A stretch of DNA of 64,000 bases. Origin: a bacterium (GTDB taxonomy: Bacteria; Joyebacterota; Joyebacteria; Joyebacterales; Joyebacteraceae). Made by a program: the position numbers and the translations under genes. The DNA lies in assembly GCA_025782395.1 (NCBI GenBank), contig JALGZD010000102.1:1-64000 (forward strand), in the 5' to 3' direction. Below are positions 52,656-62,413 of this stretch, piece by piece. Position 1 is the stretch's first letter; the number at the start of each line of letters is the position of its first letter. Under the pieces are notes generated by a model. That model had not been told where the DNA came from, made no database searches, and saw nothing but the letters and a program-made list of their open reading frames with translations.

Positions 52656-53654
52656 GAAGCGGTACTTCCGCTCGACGGCCGTCCTGTACGCCGCCATGAC
52701 GCCTTCGTACCCTCCAAACGCCGTCACAAGCATCAGCAGTGTCGATTTGGGAAGATGGAAATTCGTGATGAGCGCGTCGACGCAGCGGAACCGGTAGCCC
52801 GTGCGGATGAATAAGCTGGTGCTCCCGGCGGCAGTCACTATCTTGCCGGCGTCGTCCGCAACCGATTCGAGCACGCGAACGCTCGTGGTCCCGACAGCCA
52901 CGACTTTCCCTCCGTCCTCACGCGCCGTATTGATGAGCGCGGCCGTCTCATCGGAGATCTCGAAGCGTTCCTGGTCCATCTCGTGGTCCTCGGGATCGTC
53001 GCTCGAGACAGGCCGGAACGTTCCCAGCCCGACGTGCAGAATCACCGGAGCGATCCCGATCCCTCGGTTCGCGAGCTCGTCGAGGATCTCATCAGTGAAG
53101 TGAAGACCTGCGGTCGGAGCCGCCACTGCTCCTCTCACCCGCGCGTAGACGGTCTGATAGCGTTCCCGATCTAGCGGCGCGGGCGTGCGTTCGATGTAGG
53201 GTGGGAGCGGAATCTGCCCCAAGGCCGCGGTCACGAGATCCAGATCCCCGTCGGCCACAAGCTCGACGATGCGCTTCCCGGCCGGCAGGACCTCCAGCAC
53301 ACGTGCCTCCAAGAGACCGCCACCAAAGATGAGAACGGCTCCCTCCCTGATACCGGCTCCAGGACGAACGAGCACTTCCCAGCGGCATAGCCCGGTCTCC
53401 TTCAGGAGGAACATCTCGGCCTTGCCGCCCGTGGCCTTCTTCTCCCCGATGAATCGGGCCGGGATGACCTCACTCTCGTTCACCACCAGGATGTCACCGG
53501 GTGTGAGGTACTCCAGGATGTCCCTGAAGAGGCGATGTTCCATCTCACCGGTGTCGCGCCTGAGCACCAGCAGGCGGGATTCGTCCCGTCGCGCGCTCGG
53601 GTACTGCGCGATGAACTCACGCGGCAGCTCGTAGTCGAAATCGCTCGTCTTCAT
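52623..53654 (-). CDS. queA: S-adenosylmethionine:tRNA ribosyltransferase-isomerase
   Basis: 343 residues from the ATG at 53654 (KTSDFDYELPREFIAQYP, typical QueA start). It transfers the ribosyl unit of SAM to preQ1-tRNA to make epoxyqueuosine. Characteristic segments include AAPTAGLHFTDEIL and LHVGLGTFRPV. The next gene, queH, starts two bases upstream. The tail of the gene is in the 60-bp repeat. Confidence 0.95.
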   Translation of the reverse strand: MKTSDFDYELPREFIAQYPSARRDESRLLVLRRDTGEMEHRLFRDILEYLTPGDILVVNESEVIPARFIGEKKATGGKAEMFLLKETGLCRWEVLVRPGAGIREGAVLIFGGGLLEARVLEVLPAGKRIVELVADGDLDLVTAALGQIPLPPYIERTPAPLDRERYQTVYARVRGAVAAPTAGLHFTDEILDELANRGIGIAPVILHVGLGTFRPVSSDDPEDHEMDQERFEISDETAALINTAREDGGKVVAVGTTSVRVLESVADDAGKIVTAAGSTSLFIRTGYRFRCVDALITNFHLPKSTLLMLVTAFGGYEGVMAAYRTAVERKYRFYSYGDAMLVL

Positions 53655-53656
53655 CG

Positions 53657-54184
53657 TCAATCTCTGTATCGCTCCCACTCGCTGTAGACACACCCGCAAT
53701 ACTGCTGACGGTAGTGACCCATCTCCCTGGAGGCCCGGACCCCATCCATCACAAGCGGTCTGTAGTCCGCGTAGAGAAAACGCACGCCGTGTCTTCGCGC
53801 CGCTTCCTCCCCAGCGGCGCGAACGGCATCGTGGTCCTGGTGCGTGCTCACAAGCATCGACGAGGTGAAGGCGTCGTAGTCCAGCTCCGCGGCCAGCTTC
53901 GCGATCCTGTCAAGACGCATCCGGTAGCAGATGGGGCAGCGCGTCTCTTCGTGACCCACCACGGCCCTCAGGAACTCCACAAGCCCGTACGGGTCTTCCC
54001 GAACGATCTCGATACCGAGTTCAGCGGCAACCGAGCGCGCTGCCTCGCGTCGCTTTTCAAACTCCCGGAACGGATGAATGTTGGGATTCGTGAAGGCCCC
54101 GTCTACGTGATGCCCCGCGATCAGAAGCTCGCGGATCGGCACGATTGCACATGGGCCACAACAGATGTGAAGGAGTATGCGCAT
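53657..54184 (-). CDS. queH: Epoxyqueuosine reductase QueH
   Basis: 175 residues of the DUF208/QueH family. Cysteine motifs HICCGPC (near 7-13), CPICY (near 95) and CGCVYS near the C-terminus match the metal- and cluster-binding residues described for QueH. It is the non-QueG route that reduces epoxyqueuosine to queuosine. With queA and tgt adjacent, all post-preQ1 steps are here. Confidence 0.88.
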   Translation of the reverse strand: MRILLHICCGPCAIVPIRELLIAGHHVDGAFTNPNIHPFREFEKRREAARSVAAELGIEIVREDPYGLVEFLRAVVGHEETRCPICYRMRLDRIAKLAAELDYDAFTSSMLVSTHQDHDAVRAAGEEAARRHGVRFLYADYRPLVMDGVRASREMGHYRQQYCGCVYSEWERYRD

Positions 54185-54280
54185 ACAGGTTTAGAGGCGC
54201 CGCCTTTCTCCTTTCGCCGTCGCAAGTTCTCCACCGAGGGCGCGGTGTCTGAGCAGAGCGAAAAGCAGAAGGCGGAGCTT

Positions 54281-55312
54281 CTAGAGCAGTCTGCCTTGTT
54301 CGTCGTCGCTACCGGCGAGCCCGAAGTACTGGTAGGCCGCCCGCGTCGCCTCGCGGCCGCGCGACGTTCGCTTGAGGAAACCTTCCTGGATCAGAAACGG
54401 CTCGTAGATCTCCTCGATTGTGTCTGCTTCCTCGCCGACCGCCACCGCCAGGCTCTTGACCCCCACAGGACCACCGTCGAAGCGATGAATCACCGCCTCC
54501 ATGATCCGCCGATCCATTTCATCCAGACCGCGCGCGTCCACCTCGAGTCTCAGGAGCGATTCGTGCGCGACCTTTGCCGTCACGCGGCCATCGCCCATCA
54601 CATCAGCGAAATCCCGCACGCGCCTCAGAAGACGGTTCGCGATCCGCGGTGTTCCCCGGGACCGCTTTGCCAGTTCCATCGCTCCATCGTCGTCTATGGA
54701 AACGCCGAGAATCCGCGCGGACCGCTTCACGATCCGGGCAAGCTCAGCAGGATCGTAGTAGTTCAGTCTCAGCGACATGCCGAAGCGCGATCTTAGGGGA
54801 GACGTCAGTAGCCCGGCGCGCGTCGTGGCGCCTACGAGGGTGAAATGCTCAAGGTTGAGCTTGACGCTCCTGGCCGACGGTCCCTTGTCGAGAAGGATAT
54901 CAACTGAGAAACCCTCCATCGCGGGGTACAGGTACTCCTCCACGACATTAGATAAACGGTGGATTTCGTCGATGAAGAGCACGTCACCTCGCTTCAGATT
55001 TGTGAGGATGCCGGTGAGATCGTACGCACGCTCGATGACCGGACCAGATGTGACAACCAGATCGCAACCCATCTCGTGCGCGATGATGTGCGCGAGCGTC
55101 GTCTTCCCCAGCCCGGGAGGACCGGAGAAAAGGCAGTGGTCGAGCGGTTCCCCTCGCTTGCGCGCGGCCTCGATGAAGACCCCTAGATTGCTCTTGAGCG
55201 AATCCTGCCCGACGAACTCAGCAAACCCGGGCGGCCTGAGCTGCGTCTCGAAACGCACATCATCGGTGGAAAGCGCAGGAGCGGTCACCCTTTCGCCGGA
55301 CATGCTGATCAC
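54281..55312 (-). CDS. ruvB: Holliday junction branch migration ATPase RuvB
   Basis: 343 residues. Walker A is [13 protein letters not shown], Walker B is LFIDEIHRL, sensor 1 is [10 protein letters not shown], and the C-terminal winged helix ends the protein. It drives branch migration with RuvA. The start is ATG at 55312, or the nearby ATG at 55303. It follows ruvA by three bases. Confidence 0.96.
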   Translation of the reverse strand: MISMSGERVTAPALSTDDVRFETQLRPPGFAEFVGQDSLKSNLGVFIEAARKRGEPLDHCLFSGPPGLGKTTLAHIIAHEMGCDLVVTSGPVIERAYDLTGILTNLKRGDVLFIDEIHRLSNVVEEYLYPAMEGFSVDILLDKGPSARSVKLNLEHFTLVGATTRAGLLTSPLRSRFGMSLRLNYYDPAELARIVKRSARILGVSIDDDGAMELAKRSRGTPRIANRLLRRVRDFADVMGDGRVTAKVAHESLLRLEVDARGLDEMDRRIMEAVIHRFDGGPVGVKSLAVAVGEEADTIEEIYEPFLIQEGFLKRTSRGREATRAAYQYFGLAGSDDEQGRLL

Positions 55313-55315
55313 CCC

Positions 55316-55903
55316 CTACTTCCTGAGCGCCCGTTTGACTAGCTCCTCTACCGACAGCCCGTCGCCACCATTGCGTCGCGCCGCGAGCACCGACTCGCGC
55401 GCCTTCGCCCTCGGAATCCCGAGCGAAACGAGCGCCATCACTGCATCACCGACCTCTTCACGCACCTCCGGGCCCCCTCCTCCGATGAGGAAGACATCCA
55501 TGCCGGAGAACTTCTCCTTGAGCTCGACCACCAGTCGCTGTGCCGTTTTCCTTCCTATGCCCTTGACGCTCGTGAGAAGTCCCAGGTCTTCGTCCACGAC
55601 CGCGCGGTGAAACATCTCCGGAGAAAGCCCGGAGAGAACGGCCAGACCCAGCTTGGGACCGATGCCACTTACGCTGATAAGTTCGAGGAAGATGGCCCGC
55701 TCACCTTCACTCGAAAAACCGAACAGATCAAGCGCGTCTTCACGAACGTGCGTGTGCGTGAAGACATGGACCTTCTCCCCGATTTGTCCGATCAGACGGA
55801 AAGTCGAGAGCGGGATGAAGGCGTGATAACCGACTCCACCGACGTCGACGACGATGTCCGCCGGGCTCTTTCTAAGAAGCGTTCCGTCGAGTTCAGCGAT
55901 CAT
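55316..55903 (-). CDS. ruvA: Holliday junction DNA-binding protein RuvA
   Basis: 195 residues. N-terminal OB fold, then helix-hairpin-helix motifs (SVSGIGPKLGLAVLSG and SVKGIGRKTAQRLVVEL), then a short C-terminal domain (SLGIPRAKARESVLAA). It targets RuvB to junctions. Confidence 0.95.
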   Translation of the reverse strand: MIAELDGTLLRKSPADIVVDVGGVGYHAFIPLSTFRLIGQIGEKVHVFTHTHVREDALDLFGFSSEGERAIFLELISVSGIGPKLGLAVLSGLSPEMFHRAVVDEDLGLLTSVKGIGRKTAQRLVVELKEKFSGMDVFLIGGGGPEVREEVGDAVMALVSLGIPRAKARESVLAARRNGGDGLSVEELVKRALRK

Positions 55904-55975
55904 GTCCGGAGGCTCCGTCCGTTCCGTGAGCCGGCGATCTTCGCAGACGGCCGTCTCAATCTCCAGCGCGGCCGA

Positions 55976-56473
55976 TCATCGCACGGGTGCACCGCTCATC
56001 CTGTGTATGTGACAGACGGCCACGGCGAGCGCGTCCGCCTCATCGGCCTCTAACGTTCCCTGTTCGAGCCCAAGAAGGCGACTCACCATCGAGGCCACCT
56101 GATCTTTGGACGCCGCTCCGCTCCCGACGACGGACTGCTTCACAGCTCGAGGAGCGTACTCGTGGACGGGCAGTCCGGATTGAGCAGCCGCGAGGAGAAT
56201 CACGCCCCTCGCGTGTCCAAGCTTGAGCACCGATTTCACGTTCTTCGCGTAGAAAAGATCTTCGACAGCCACCATGTCGGGGTGGTGCGCCTCTATCTGC
56301 CGGATGACTTCAGAGTGGATGTGCTGTAGACGTTCTGAGAGTGGTCTCTCCGAAGAGACTCGGGTGATCCCTGACGAGACCGCCCTCATTCGCCCGTTTT
56401 CAAGAGCGACCACGCCGAACCCGGTCACGACGCTCCCCGGGTCGATACCCAGAACAATGACGTTCTCGGCCAC
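55976..56473 (-). CDS. ruvC: Holliday junction resolvase RuvC
   Basis: 165 residues from the GTG at 56473, with AGGTGG upstream. Acidic active-site residues sit in GIDPGSVVTGFG, VAVEDLFYAKNV and ADEADALAVAVCH. The reading frame continues upstream to 56617 without a good start site. It cuts Holliday junctions made by homologous recombination. A roughly 70-base gap precedes ruvA. Confidence 0.93.
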   Translation of the reverse strand: MAENVIVLGIDPGSVVTGFGVVALENGRMRAVSSGITRVSSERPLSERLQHIHSEVIRQIEAHHPDMVAVEDLFYAKNVKSVLKLGHARGVILLAAAQSGLPVHEYAPRAVKQSVVGSGAASKDQVASMVSRLLGLEQGTLEADEADALAVAVCHIHRMSGAPVR

Positions 56474-56546
56474 GTCGCCACCTCTCGTCTCAGGGACGTT
56501 TATCCTGTCTCGAGCAACCTCCGCCCGAGGATCGCCCCACGCGTGA

Positions 56547-57302
56547 CTACTCCTCGTTCTTGAGGGCCTCGAGCACGTTATCCGGAATGTCAAAATTCGC
56601 CGAGACGTGCTGAACATCGTCGTTCTCTTCCAGCGCCTCGATCAGCCTGAGGACCTTGCTCGCATCATTCTTGTCGAGTTTGACCGTCGTGCCGGGAATG
56701 CGCGTTATCTCTGCGTGGGCAACCGCTACTTCGGCTGTGCTGAGCGCGTCCCGCACGGCGATGAAGTCCTTCGGGTCGGCCGTGATCTCAAAGACGTCTC
56801 CTTCCATAGAGATGTCCTCCGCACCAGCCTCGAGCGCGATCTCCATGATCCGGTCCTCGTCGTTTCCCTCAACCGGGACCGCGATTATGCCCTTCTGTGA
56901 GAAATTCCAGGCCACACTCCCTGTGTCACCGAGATGACCGTCTCTCTTGACGAGCGTGTGGCGAATCTCTCCGACCGTACGGTTCCTGTTGTCCGTGAGA
57001 CAGTCTATGATCAGGGCCACACCCGCCGGGCCGTATGCCTCGTAGATGACATCCTCGTACGTCACGCCCTCTATCTGCCCCGAGCCTTTCTTGACCGCCT
57101 TGTCGATCTTGTCGTTGGGCATGTTGGCGTCGCGGGCGGCCTGAATGGCTGCCCGGAGTCGGATGTTGATGTTCATGTCCGCGCCGCCCTGACGTGCCGC
57201 TACCTCGATCAGACGGGCGTGCTTGTTGAAGATCCTGCCACGCTTCGCATCCGTGGCCGCCTTCTTGTGCTTGATGCTCGCCCACTTGGAATGTCCTGAC
57301 AT
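56547..57302 (-). CDS. yebC: YebC/PmpR family protein
   Basis: 251 residues from the ATG at 57302 (SGHSKWASIKHKKAATDAKRG, the YebC start). Family members act as transcription factors or, for some, as ribosome-associated factors helping proline-rich translation. Here it sits before ruvC, a common neighbour pair. Confidence 0.95.
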   Translation of the reverse strand: MSGHSKWASIKHKKAATDAKRGRIFNKHARLIEVAARQGGADMNINIRLRAAIQAARDANMPNDKIDKAVKKGSGQIEGVTYEDVIYEAYGPAGVALIIDCLTDNRNRTVGEIRHTLVKRDGHLGDTGSVAWNFSQKGIIAVPVEGNDEDRIMEIALEAGAEDISMEGDVFEITADPKDFIAVRDALSTAEVAVAHAEITRIPGTTVKLDKNDASKVLRLIEALEENDDVQHVSANFDIPDNVLEALKNEE

Positions 57303-57355
57303 ATGTTCCTCCCCCCAGAGAAGCCCTGGCACTGCGCGCGTCTCCCAGCACCCAG

Positions 57356-59437
57356 CTACTCATCGTCGTCCTGCACCTCGGACGCAGCAACGACCTTCGC
57401 CTGTACATCGGCCGGCGTTTCCGCGTAGTGGGAGAACTCCATCTCGAAGAAACCGCGACCCTGAGTGATCGATCTGAGGTGCGTCGAGTACTTGTATAGC
57501 TCTGCCAGCGGAACCAGGGCCTGAACGACCTGGTAACGCCCCTGCTGGCCGGTCTCGCGGATTCTCCCGCGGCGCGATGAGACGTCGCTCATGACGTCAC
57601 CGAGGTACTCCTCCGGAACGCCGACCTTGATAAGGTAGACGGGTTCGAGCAGCACTCCATGCGCATCGGCCACTGCCGTCCTGAATCCGATGGAACCGGC
57701 CATTTTGAACGCCATCTCTGAGGAGTCGACCGAGTGGTACTTCCCGTCATAGACAGCAACCTTGACATCAACCATGGGGTAGCCCGCTACAACACCCTTT
57801 CGCATCCGCTCGATGACGCCCTTCTCGACCGCCGGGATAAACTTCGAAGGAATCGAGCCTCCGACGATCTCGTTGAGGAACTCGAATCCGGCGCCACGTT
57901 CGTTCGGCTCGAGGCGCAACCAGCACACCCCGAATTGGCCGCGTCCACCACTCTGCTTCTTGTGTTTCCCTTCGGCCTTCGACGTCTTGCGGATCGTCTC
58001 GCGATACGCGATCCTGGGCTTCTCCATCTCGACCTCGACCCCGAACTTGTCCTTGAGCTTCTCCACCATCACGTCAAGGTGAAGATCCCCAAGTCCGCTG
58101 ACGATCGTCTGCTTCAGAACCGCGTCGTGCCGAATCGTGAAGGTAGGATCCTCTTCGTGGAGCTTCTGGAGCCCCGCGTTTGCCTTCTCCTCGTCACCTT
58201 TCGTTTTCACCTTGAGCGCAACCGAGAGCACAGGATTCGGGAACTCGATCGGACGAATGAGAACGGGATCCGACTTGGTGCAGAGCGTGTCGTTTGTGTG
58301 GGTGTGCTTAAGCTTCACCACGGCGCCGATGTCACCTGCGGACAAGGCTTCAATATCCTTGCGTTCTCGCCCGACCATCGAGTAGATGGTGCCCATCCGC
58401 TCGCCGTCGTCGCACGTTGCGTTGAAGACGTCGTTGCCCGAGCTCACGCTACCCGCATAGACGCGGAAAAACGAAAGCTCGCCTACATGCTGCTCGGCAA
58501 CGGTCTTGAAGACCAGCGCCGTGAACGGCGCATTGCTCGTTGCGGGGCGCGTTTCTTCCTCTTCGCTGCCCGGCTTGGTTACGGCAATCTCAGGTGTGTC
58601 GGCAGGTGAAGGCATGAGAGACCCGATCAGGTTCATGAGCGGCTCGACACCCGCGTTTGAGGTGGCGGCCGTTGCCACAACCGGGACTATGGAGACCGAT
58701 GCGATTCCCGCCCTGAGCCCCTCTCTGATCTCGTCGCTCGTCAGCGCTTCGTCGCCGAAGAACTTCTCCATCAACGCCTCATCCGACTCCGCCGCGGCCT
58801 CGATGAGCTGGTTCCTCAGCTCGGCAACCTCGTCGGCCATGTCAGCCGGCACATCTTCCTTGGCGTACTTCCCGGATCCATCGTATATGTAGGCCTTCTC
58901 CTCGATGAGGTTGACGACTCCCTTGAATCCGTCGGCAGCACCGATCGGAATCGTCACCGGGATCAGGCGCACTCCCACCGCGCTCGAAAGCTCATCGATG
59001 CACTTTCCGTAGTCGGCATGCTCCTTGTCCATCTTGTTAATGCAGACCAGGCGCGGCCGCTCCAGCCTGTCCAGGAACTGCCAGACCAGCTCAGTCCCCA
59101 CTTCCACGCCCGCAGGCGCAGCGACGAGCACCACCGCCGAGTCCGCCACACGTATGCCGCTTCTGACATCACCGTAGAAATCCGCGTATCCAGGGCAGTC
59201 CAGGATATTAATCTTGGTACCGTTCCAGGTGCAGTTGCCGATCCCCAGATTGATGGTGATCTCACGTTTCTTCTCGTTCTCCGAGTAATCCAGTGCGGCG
59301 GAGCCGTCATCTACGTTCCCCATCCTCGAGATGGCTCCGCTCAGAAACAGCATAGATTCGGCGAGCATGGTCTTACCGGCGTCGCCGTGTGCCACAAGGG
59401 CTATGTTCCGTATCTTGTCGGGAGATGGAGACTTCAT
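57356..59437 (-). CDS. EF-G-like GTPase (paralogue with altered G3 motif)
   Basis: 693 residues from the ATG at 59437. G1 is AHGDAGKT. G3 is DCPGYADF, where canonical EF-G has DTPGHVDF, so the catalytic His is Tyr. G4 is NKMDKE. Domains II to V follow (RGQFGVCWLRLEP in domain IV). This pattern fits the FusA2-like EF-G paralogue group, not the housekeeping factor. Its role may be in ribosome rescue, stress or recycling. A promoter lies at 59506-59534. Confidence 0.88.
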   Translation of the reverse strand: MKSPSPDKIRNIALVAHGDAGKTMLAESMLFLSGAISRMGNVDDGSAALDYSENEKKREITINLGIGNCTWNGTKINILDCPGYADFYGDVRSGIRVADSAVVLVAAPAGVEVGTELVWQFLDRLERPRLVCINKMDKEHADYGKCIDELSSAVGVRLIPVTIPIGAADGFKGVVNLIEEKAYIYDGSGKYAKEDVPADMADEVAELRNQLIEAAAESDEALMEKFFGDEALTSDEIREGLRAGIASVSIVPVVATAATSNAGVEPLMNLIGSLMPSPADTPEIAVTKPGSEEEETRPATSNAPFTALVFKTVAEQHVGELSFFRVYAGSVSSGNDVFNATCDDGERMGTIYSMVGRERKDIEALSAGDIGAVVKLKHTHTNDTLCTKSDPVLIRPIEFPNPVLSVALKVKTKGDEEKANAGLQKLHEEDPTFTIRHDAVLKQTIVSGLGDLHLDVMVEKLKDKFGVEVEMEKPRIAYRETIRKTSKAEGKHKKQSGGRGQFGVCWLRLEPNERGAGFEFLNEIVGGSIPSKFIPAVEKGVIERMRKGVVAGYPMVDVKVAVYDGKYHSVDSSEMAFKMAGSIGFRTAVADAHGVLLEPVYLIKVGVPEEYLGDVMSDVSSRRGRIRETGQQGRYQVVQALVPLAELYKYSTHLRSITQGRGFFEMEFSHYAETPADVQAKVVAASEVQDDDE

Positions 59438-59505
59438 CTTTGTCCTTCCGGGCCGAGCCCTCGTCGCTGTCAGTAGTCTTATCACCGCTGCGTATCAAAC
59501 ATAAG

Positions 59506-59534
59506 AAACTACCAGCCCAAAGGCGCTTCGTCAA
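59506..59534 (-). promoter_or_regulatory. Promoter for the EF-G-like gene
   Basis: Minus-strand -35 TTGACG (59529-59534), 17-base spacer, -10 TAGTTT (59506-59511) with an upstream TGG giving an extended -10. It is back to back with the ppiD promoter. Confidence 0.55.
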
Positions 59535-59555
59535 CCTGAAACTGCGACATTCCCC

Positions 59556-59584
59556 TTGTCATTGTCCCTCTCGCGTGCTAGCTT
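59556..59584 (+). promoter_or_regulatory. Promoter for the PpiD-like gene
   Basis: -35 TTGTCA (59556-59561), a 17-base spacer, and extended -10 TGC-TAGCTT (hexamer 59579-59584). The predicted start near 59591 leaves about 80 bases to the ATG at 59673. Confidence 0.5.
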
Positions 59585-59672
59585 TATGTGTTCGGAACAG
59601 ATTCGGCTTCAACGAGCTGTCTCTACATTCATACAGTCGGTTGAACACACGGTCAATGGGGGGCACTGCCAG

Positions 59673-61502
59673 ATGCTTGGGGCGCTTCGGTCAAATACGA
59701 AAATAGTTCTGTGGATAGTCGTCGTAGGCTTTGTCGGCTTTATCTTCGCGGGATGGGGCAAAGGCGGTCCGCAGTCAGGACAGAGCCCCACAGAGAGAGG
59801 CGTCATAGGCACGGTCGATGGCGTCTCCATCAGCTATCAGGATTTCATCGAATCATACAGACAGCGTGCCACATCGTACGCAGAGCGATCCGGGTCCGAG
59901 ATCTCCGAGTCGACGAGGGAGTCGATACGCAAGGAGACCTGGGACAGCTTCGTCGCTGAGATCCTCATCCAGAACGAGATCGAGCGCCTTGGTATCGACG
60001 TACCCAACGATCAGGTCTTCGAACTGCTTTGGAACAATCCACCGGAGTCCGTCTATCGCTCGGCCTCGTTCCAGGACGAGAACGGCAACTTCGACTTCGG
60101 CGTCTACCACCGAGAGATCCAGATGCATCCCGAACGTTGGGAAGGCGTCGCGACCATGTACCGTGAGACCCTCAAGCGACAGCTCCTGCAGCAGGAGATC
60201 CAGGCGGCCGCTCTTGTCACCGACAATGAGCTGTGGACGGCATTCGTTGCCCAGAATGAGAAGGTCCGGGCTTCATACATTGAGATCAACCCAAGAGCAG
60301 TAGACACGTCCGACCTCCTCCCGACCGACGATGAAGCGAGAGCCTATTTCCACCAGCACCGCGCCGAGTACGAGCGGCCGGAGATGGTCATCCTCAACTA
60401 CGTCAGCTTCCCCAAGACTCCGAGTGCACTCGACGAGCAGGACATAGAGCTGCGCCTCGAGGACATTGCCAACGCTGTGCGTGACGGCGAGGACTTCGCC
60501 GAGATGGCCAAGACCTACTCCGAGGGTCCGAGCGGACCCGACGGCGGCGACCTCGGCTGGTTCGGACGCGGGGCCATGGTTCCGGAGTTCGAAGAGACGG
60601 CGTTCAGCCTAGATGTCGGTGAAATCAGCGATCCCGTCAAGACGCAGTTCGGATACCACATCGTCATGGTGGACGACAAGCGCGGGAAGGACGATGACGC
60701 AGAGGTATCGGCGCGCCACATCCTGATGAAGCTGAGGGCCAGTGAGGAGACCCTGGTTGAACTCGAGGACAGCTGCTCAGCGATCGCGGTGCAGGCCAAG
60801 TCCGATGGCCTCGCGGTGGCGGCGGAGTCGGCAGGCGTTGAGATGAGCGCCACTCCACCGTTCGCCAACGACAGGTTCATTCCCAGGATCGGAAACGTCC
60901 GCCCGGCAGTCGTGTTTGCCTTTGACAACGAGGTCGATACCGTCTTCGGTCCGTACTCAACGCCCGAAGCGTACTACGTGTTCGAGATCGCCGAGAGGAT
61001 TCCCCAGAACCTTCCGACCTACGATGAACTCACCGAAGAGGCGGAAGCTTCCGGGAGAGACCATCCGGCGCAGGTCGCACTGATCTACGAACGCCAGAAG
61101 GACCGAGCATCCACCCTGGCCGCCGACGTGGCGGCCGCAGCAGCGTCCGGGGCCACACTGAACGAGGCAGCGGTTCGGTACGAACAAGATGTGAAATCCA
61201 CCAACATCTTCAGCCGCACGGACTACGTCCCGACCATCGGCCGCGTAAATGGATTCATCGGTGCGAGCTTCGGCCTTACTCCGGGACAGACGAGCGGCGT
61301 CGTCACCGTCGACGATCCGACAAGGTACTATGTCATTCGGGTCGAGGAGAAAGTCGCTGCCAGCCAGCAGCTGTTTGCCGAACAGCGGGATGATCTCAGG
61401 ATGCAGCTGGTGCAGAACAAGCGTATGCAACTCTTCGCGGCTTGGCTCGAGGGACTCAGGAGTCGCGCCGAGATCGACGACTATCGCGACATGTACCTCT
61501 AG
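59673..61502 (+). CDS. PpiD/SurA-like peptidyl-prolyl isomerase chaperone
   Basis: 609 residues from the ATG at 59673, with GGGGGG nine bases upstream. One N-terminal membrane anchor ([19 protein letters not shown]) is followed by a SurA_N-like helical domain (about 40-210). A parvulin PPIase domain then runs about 225-345 ([29 protein letters not shown]), followed by a further C-terminal region. It likely helps fold exported or outer-membrane proteins. It converges on, and overlaps by four bases, the LytR_C gene. Confidence 0.9.
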   Translation: MLGALRSNTKIVLWIVVVGFVGFIFAGWGKGGPQSGQSPTERGVIGTVDGVSISYQDFIESYRQRATSYAERSGSEISESTRESIRKETWDSFVAEILIQNEIERLGIDVPNDQVFELLWNNPPESVYRSASFQDENGNFDFGVYHREIQMHPERWEGVATMYRETLKRQLLQQEIQAAALVTDNELWTAFVAQNEKVRASYIEINPRAVDTSDLLPTDDEARAYFHQHRAEYERPEMVILNYVSFPKTPSALDEQDIELRLEDIANAVRDGEDFAEMAKTYSEGPSGPDGGDLGWFGRGAMVPEFEETAFSLDVGEISDPVKTQFGYHIVMVDDKRGKDDDAEVSARHILMKLRASEETLVELEDSCSAIAVQAKSDGLAVAAESAGVEMSATPPFANDRFIPRIGNVRPAVVFAFDNEVDTVFGPYSTPEAYYVFEIAERIPQNLPTYDELTEEAEASGRDHPAQVALIYERQKDRASTLAADVAAAAASGATLNEAAVRYEQDVKSTNIFSRTDYVPTIGRVNGFIGASFGLTPGQTSGVVTVDDPTRYYVIRVEEKVAASQQLFAEQRDDLRMQLVQNKRMQLFAAWLEGLRSRAEIDDYRDMYL

Positions 61503-61927
61503 TCGAGAAAGCGCTCGTAGTCCTTCCCGACTATCACCACCACATCTTCCAGGGGCGTCTCCTGGATCTGTTGGATGACGTTCCCGGTCTTCACATTCCT
61601 GGCGACGTTCAGGGCGCTACCCATGTCGCCCGCTCTGTCGACGACAATCGTCTCGCTGTAGTCGAAGGCGTCGGCGTTGCGGTAGTCGACAACGTCGAAC
61701 CCGAGCGCCCTCAGCTGCCTGGCCGCTTTCTGGCCTACTCCACTTACGCCGCAGCCGTTCAGAACCAGCACGGTGACGGGTCTTTCCCGTGATGCCCGCG
61801 GGGCAAAGAGGCCATAGATACTGAACCCCAGGTAGATGATGCCTGCCATCAGCACCAGCACGACGGCGCTGTAGAGCACCGAAGCCCGGCTCTTCTTTCG
61901 CCCGCGTTTGCCTCTCTGGGTCGCCAA
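61499..61927 (-). CDS. LytR C-terminal domain protein
   Basis: 142 residues. A basic N-terminus, one membrane helix (about 15-36) and a LytR_C domain ([22 protein letters not shown]) with a Cys. The fold is common in envelope proteins, and its exact role here is unknown. It overlaps the converging chaperone gene and starts three bases after the HIT gene. Confidence 0.8.
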   Translation of the reverse strand: MATQRGKRGRKKSRASVLYSAVVLVLMAGIIYLGFSIYGLFAPRASRERPVTVLVLNGCGVSGVGQKAARQLRALGFDVVDYRNADAFDYSETIVVDRAGDMGSALNVARNVKTGNVIQQIQETPLEDVVVIVGKDYERFLD

Positions 61928-61930
61928 CCT

Positions 61931-62413
61931 CTACTCCCCGTCCAGATGGCCCAATAGACGTGCGAATGTCTCATCCAGAAGCTCAGGGAGCACCCTCGTC
62001 CGGCCGACGACGGGCATGAAGTTGGTGTCCCCTTCCCAGCGCGGAACGATGTGGACGTGCGCGTGGCCCGGCACACCCGCCCCCGCGCAGTGACCCATGT
62101 TGATCCCGATATTCATGCCCTGAGGATCATACGCTCGCATGAGAACGGCCTCGGCCCCGGCAACCGTCTCCACAAGATCGGCACGCTCCGACCGGCTGAG
62201 CTCGTTCAGAGACGCGGCGTGCCGGAAAGGCGCGATCATGAGATGCCCATTGTTGTAAGGATAGGCATTCAACATGATGAACGAGTGCTCCGATCTCAGC
62301 AGGATGAAGTTCTTCCTGTCGTCGTTCTCCGCCGGCTTGTCACAGAAGATGCAACCATCAACCTTGTCCGACATGAGGTACTCCATCCTCCAGGGCGCCC
62401 ACAGCCTGTCCAT
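61931..62413 (-). CDS. HIT family nucleotide-binding protein
   Basis: 160 residues. The histidine triad is HAHVHIVPRW near residue 105. A zinc-like CIFCDKP lies near 23-29. HIT proteins hydrolyse or transfer nucleotides (Ap4A phosphorylase or Hint-like). The opening MDRLWAPWRMEYL is typical of one bacterial branch. The ATG overlaps the panC TAA as TAATG. Confidence 0.93.
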   Translation of the reverse strand: MDRLWAPWRMEYLMSDKVDGCIFCDKPAENDDRKNFILLRSEHSFIMLNAYPYNNGHLMIAPFRHAASLNELSRSERADLVETVAGAEAVLMRAYDPQGMNIGINMGHCAGAGVPGHAHVHIVPRWEGDTNFMPVVGRTRVLPELLDETFARLLGHLDGE

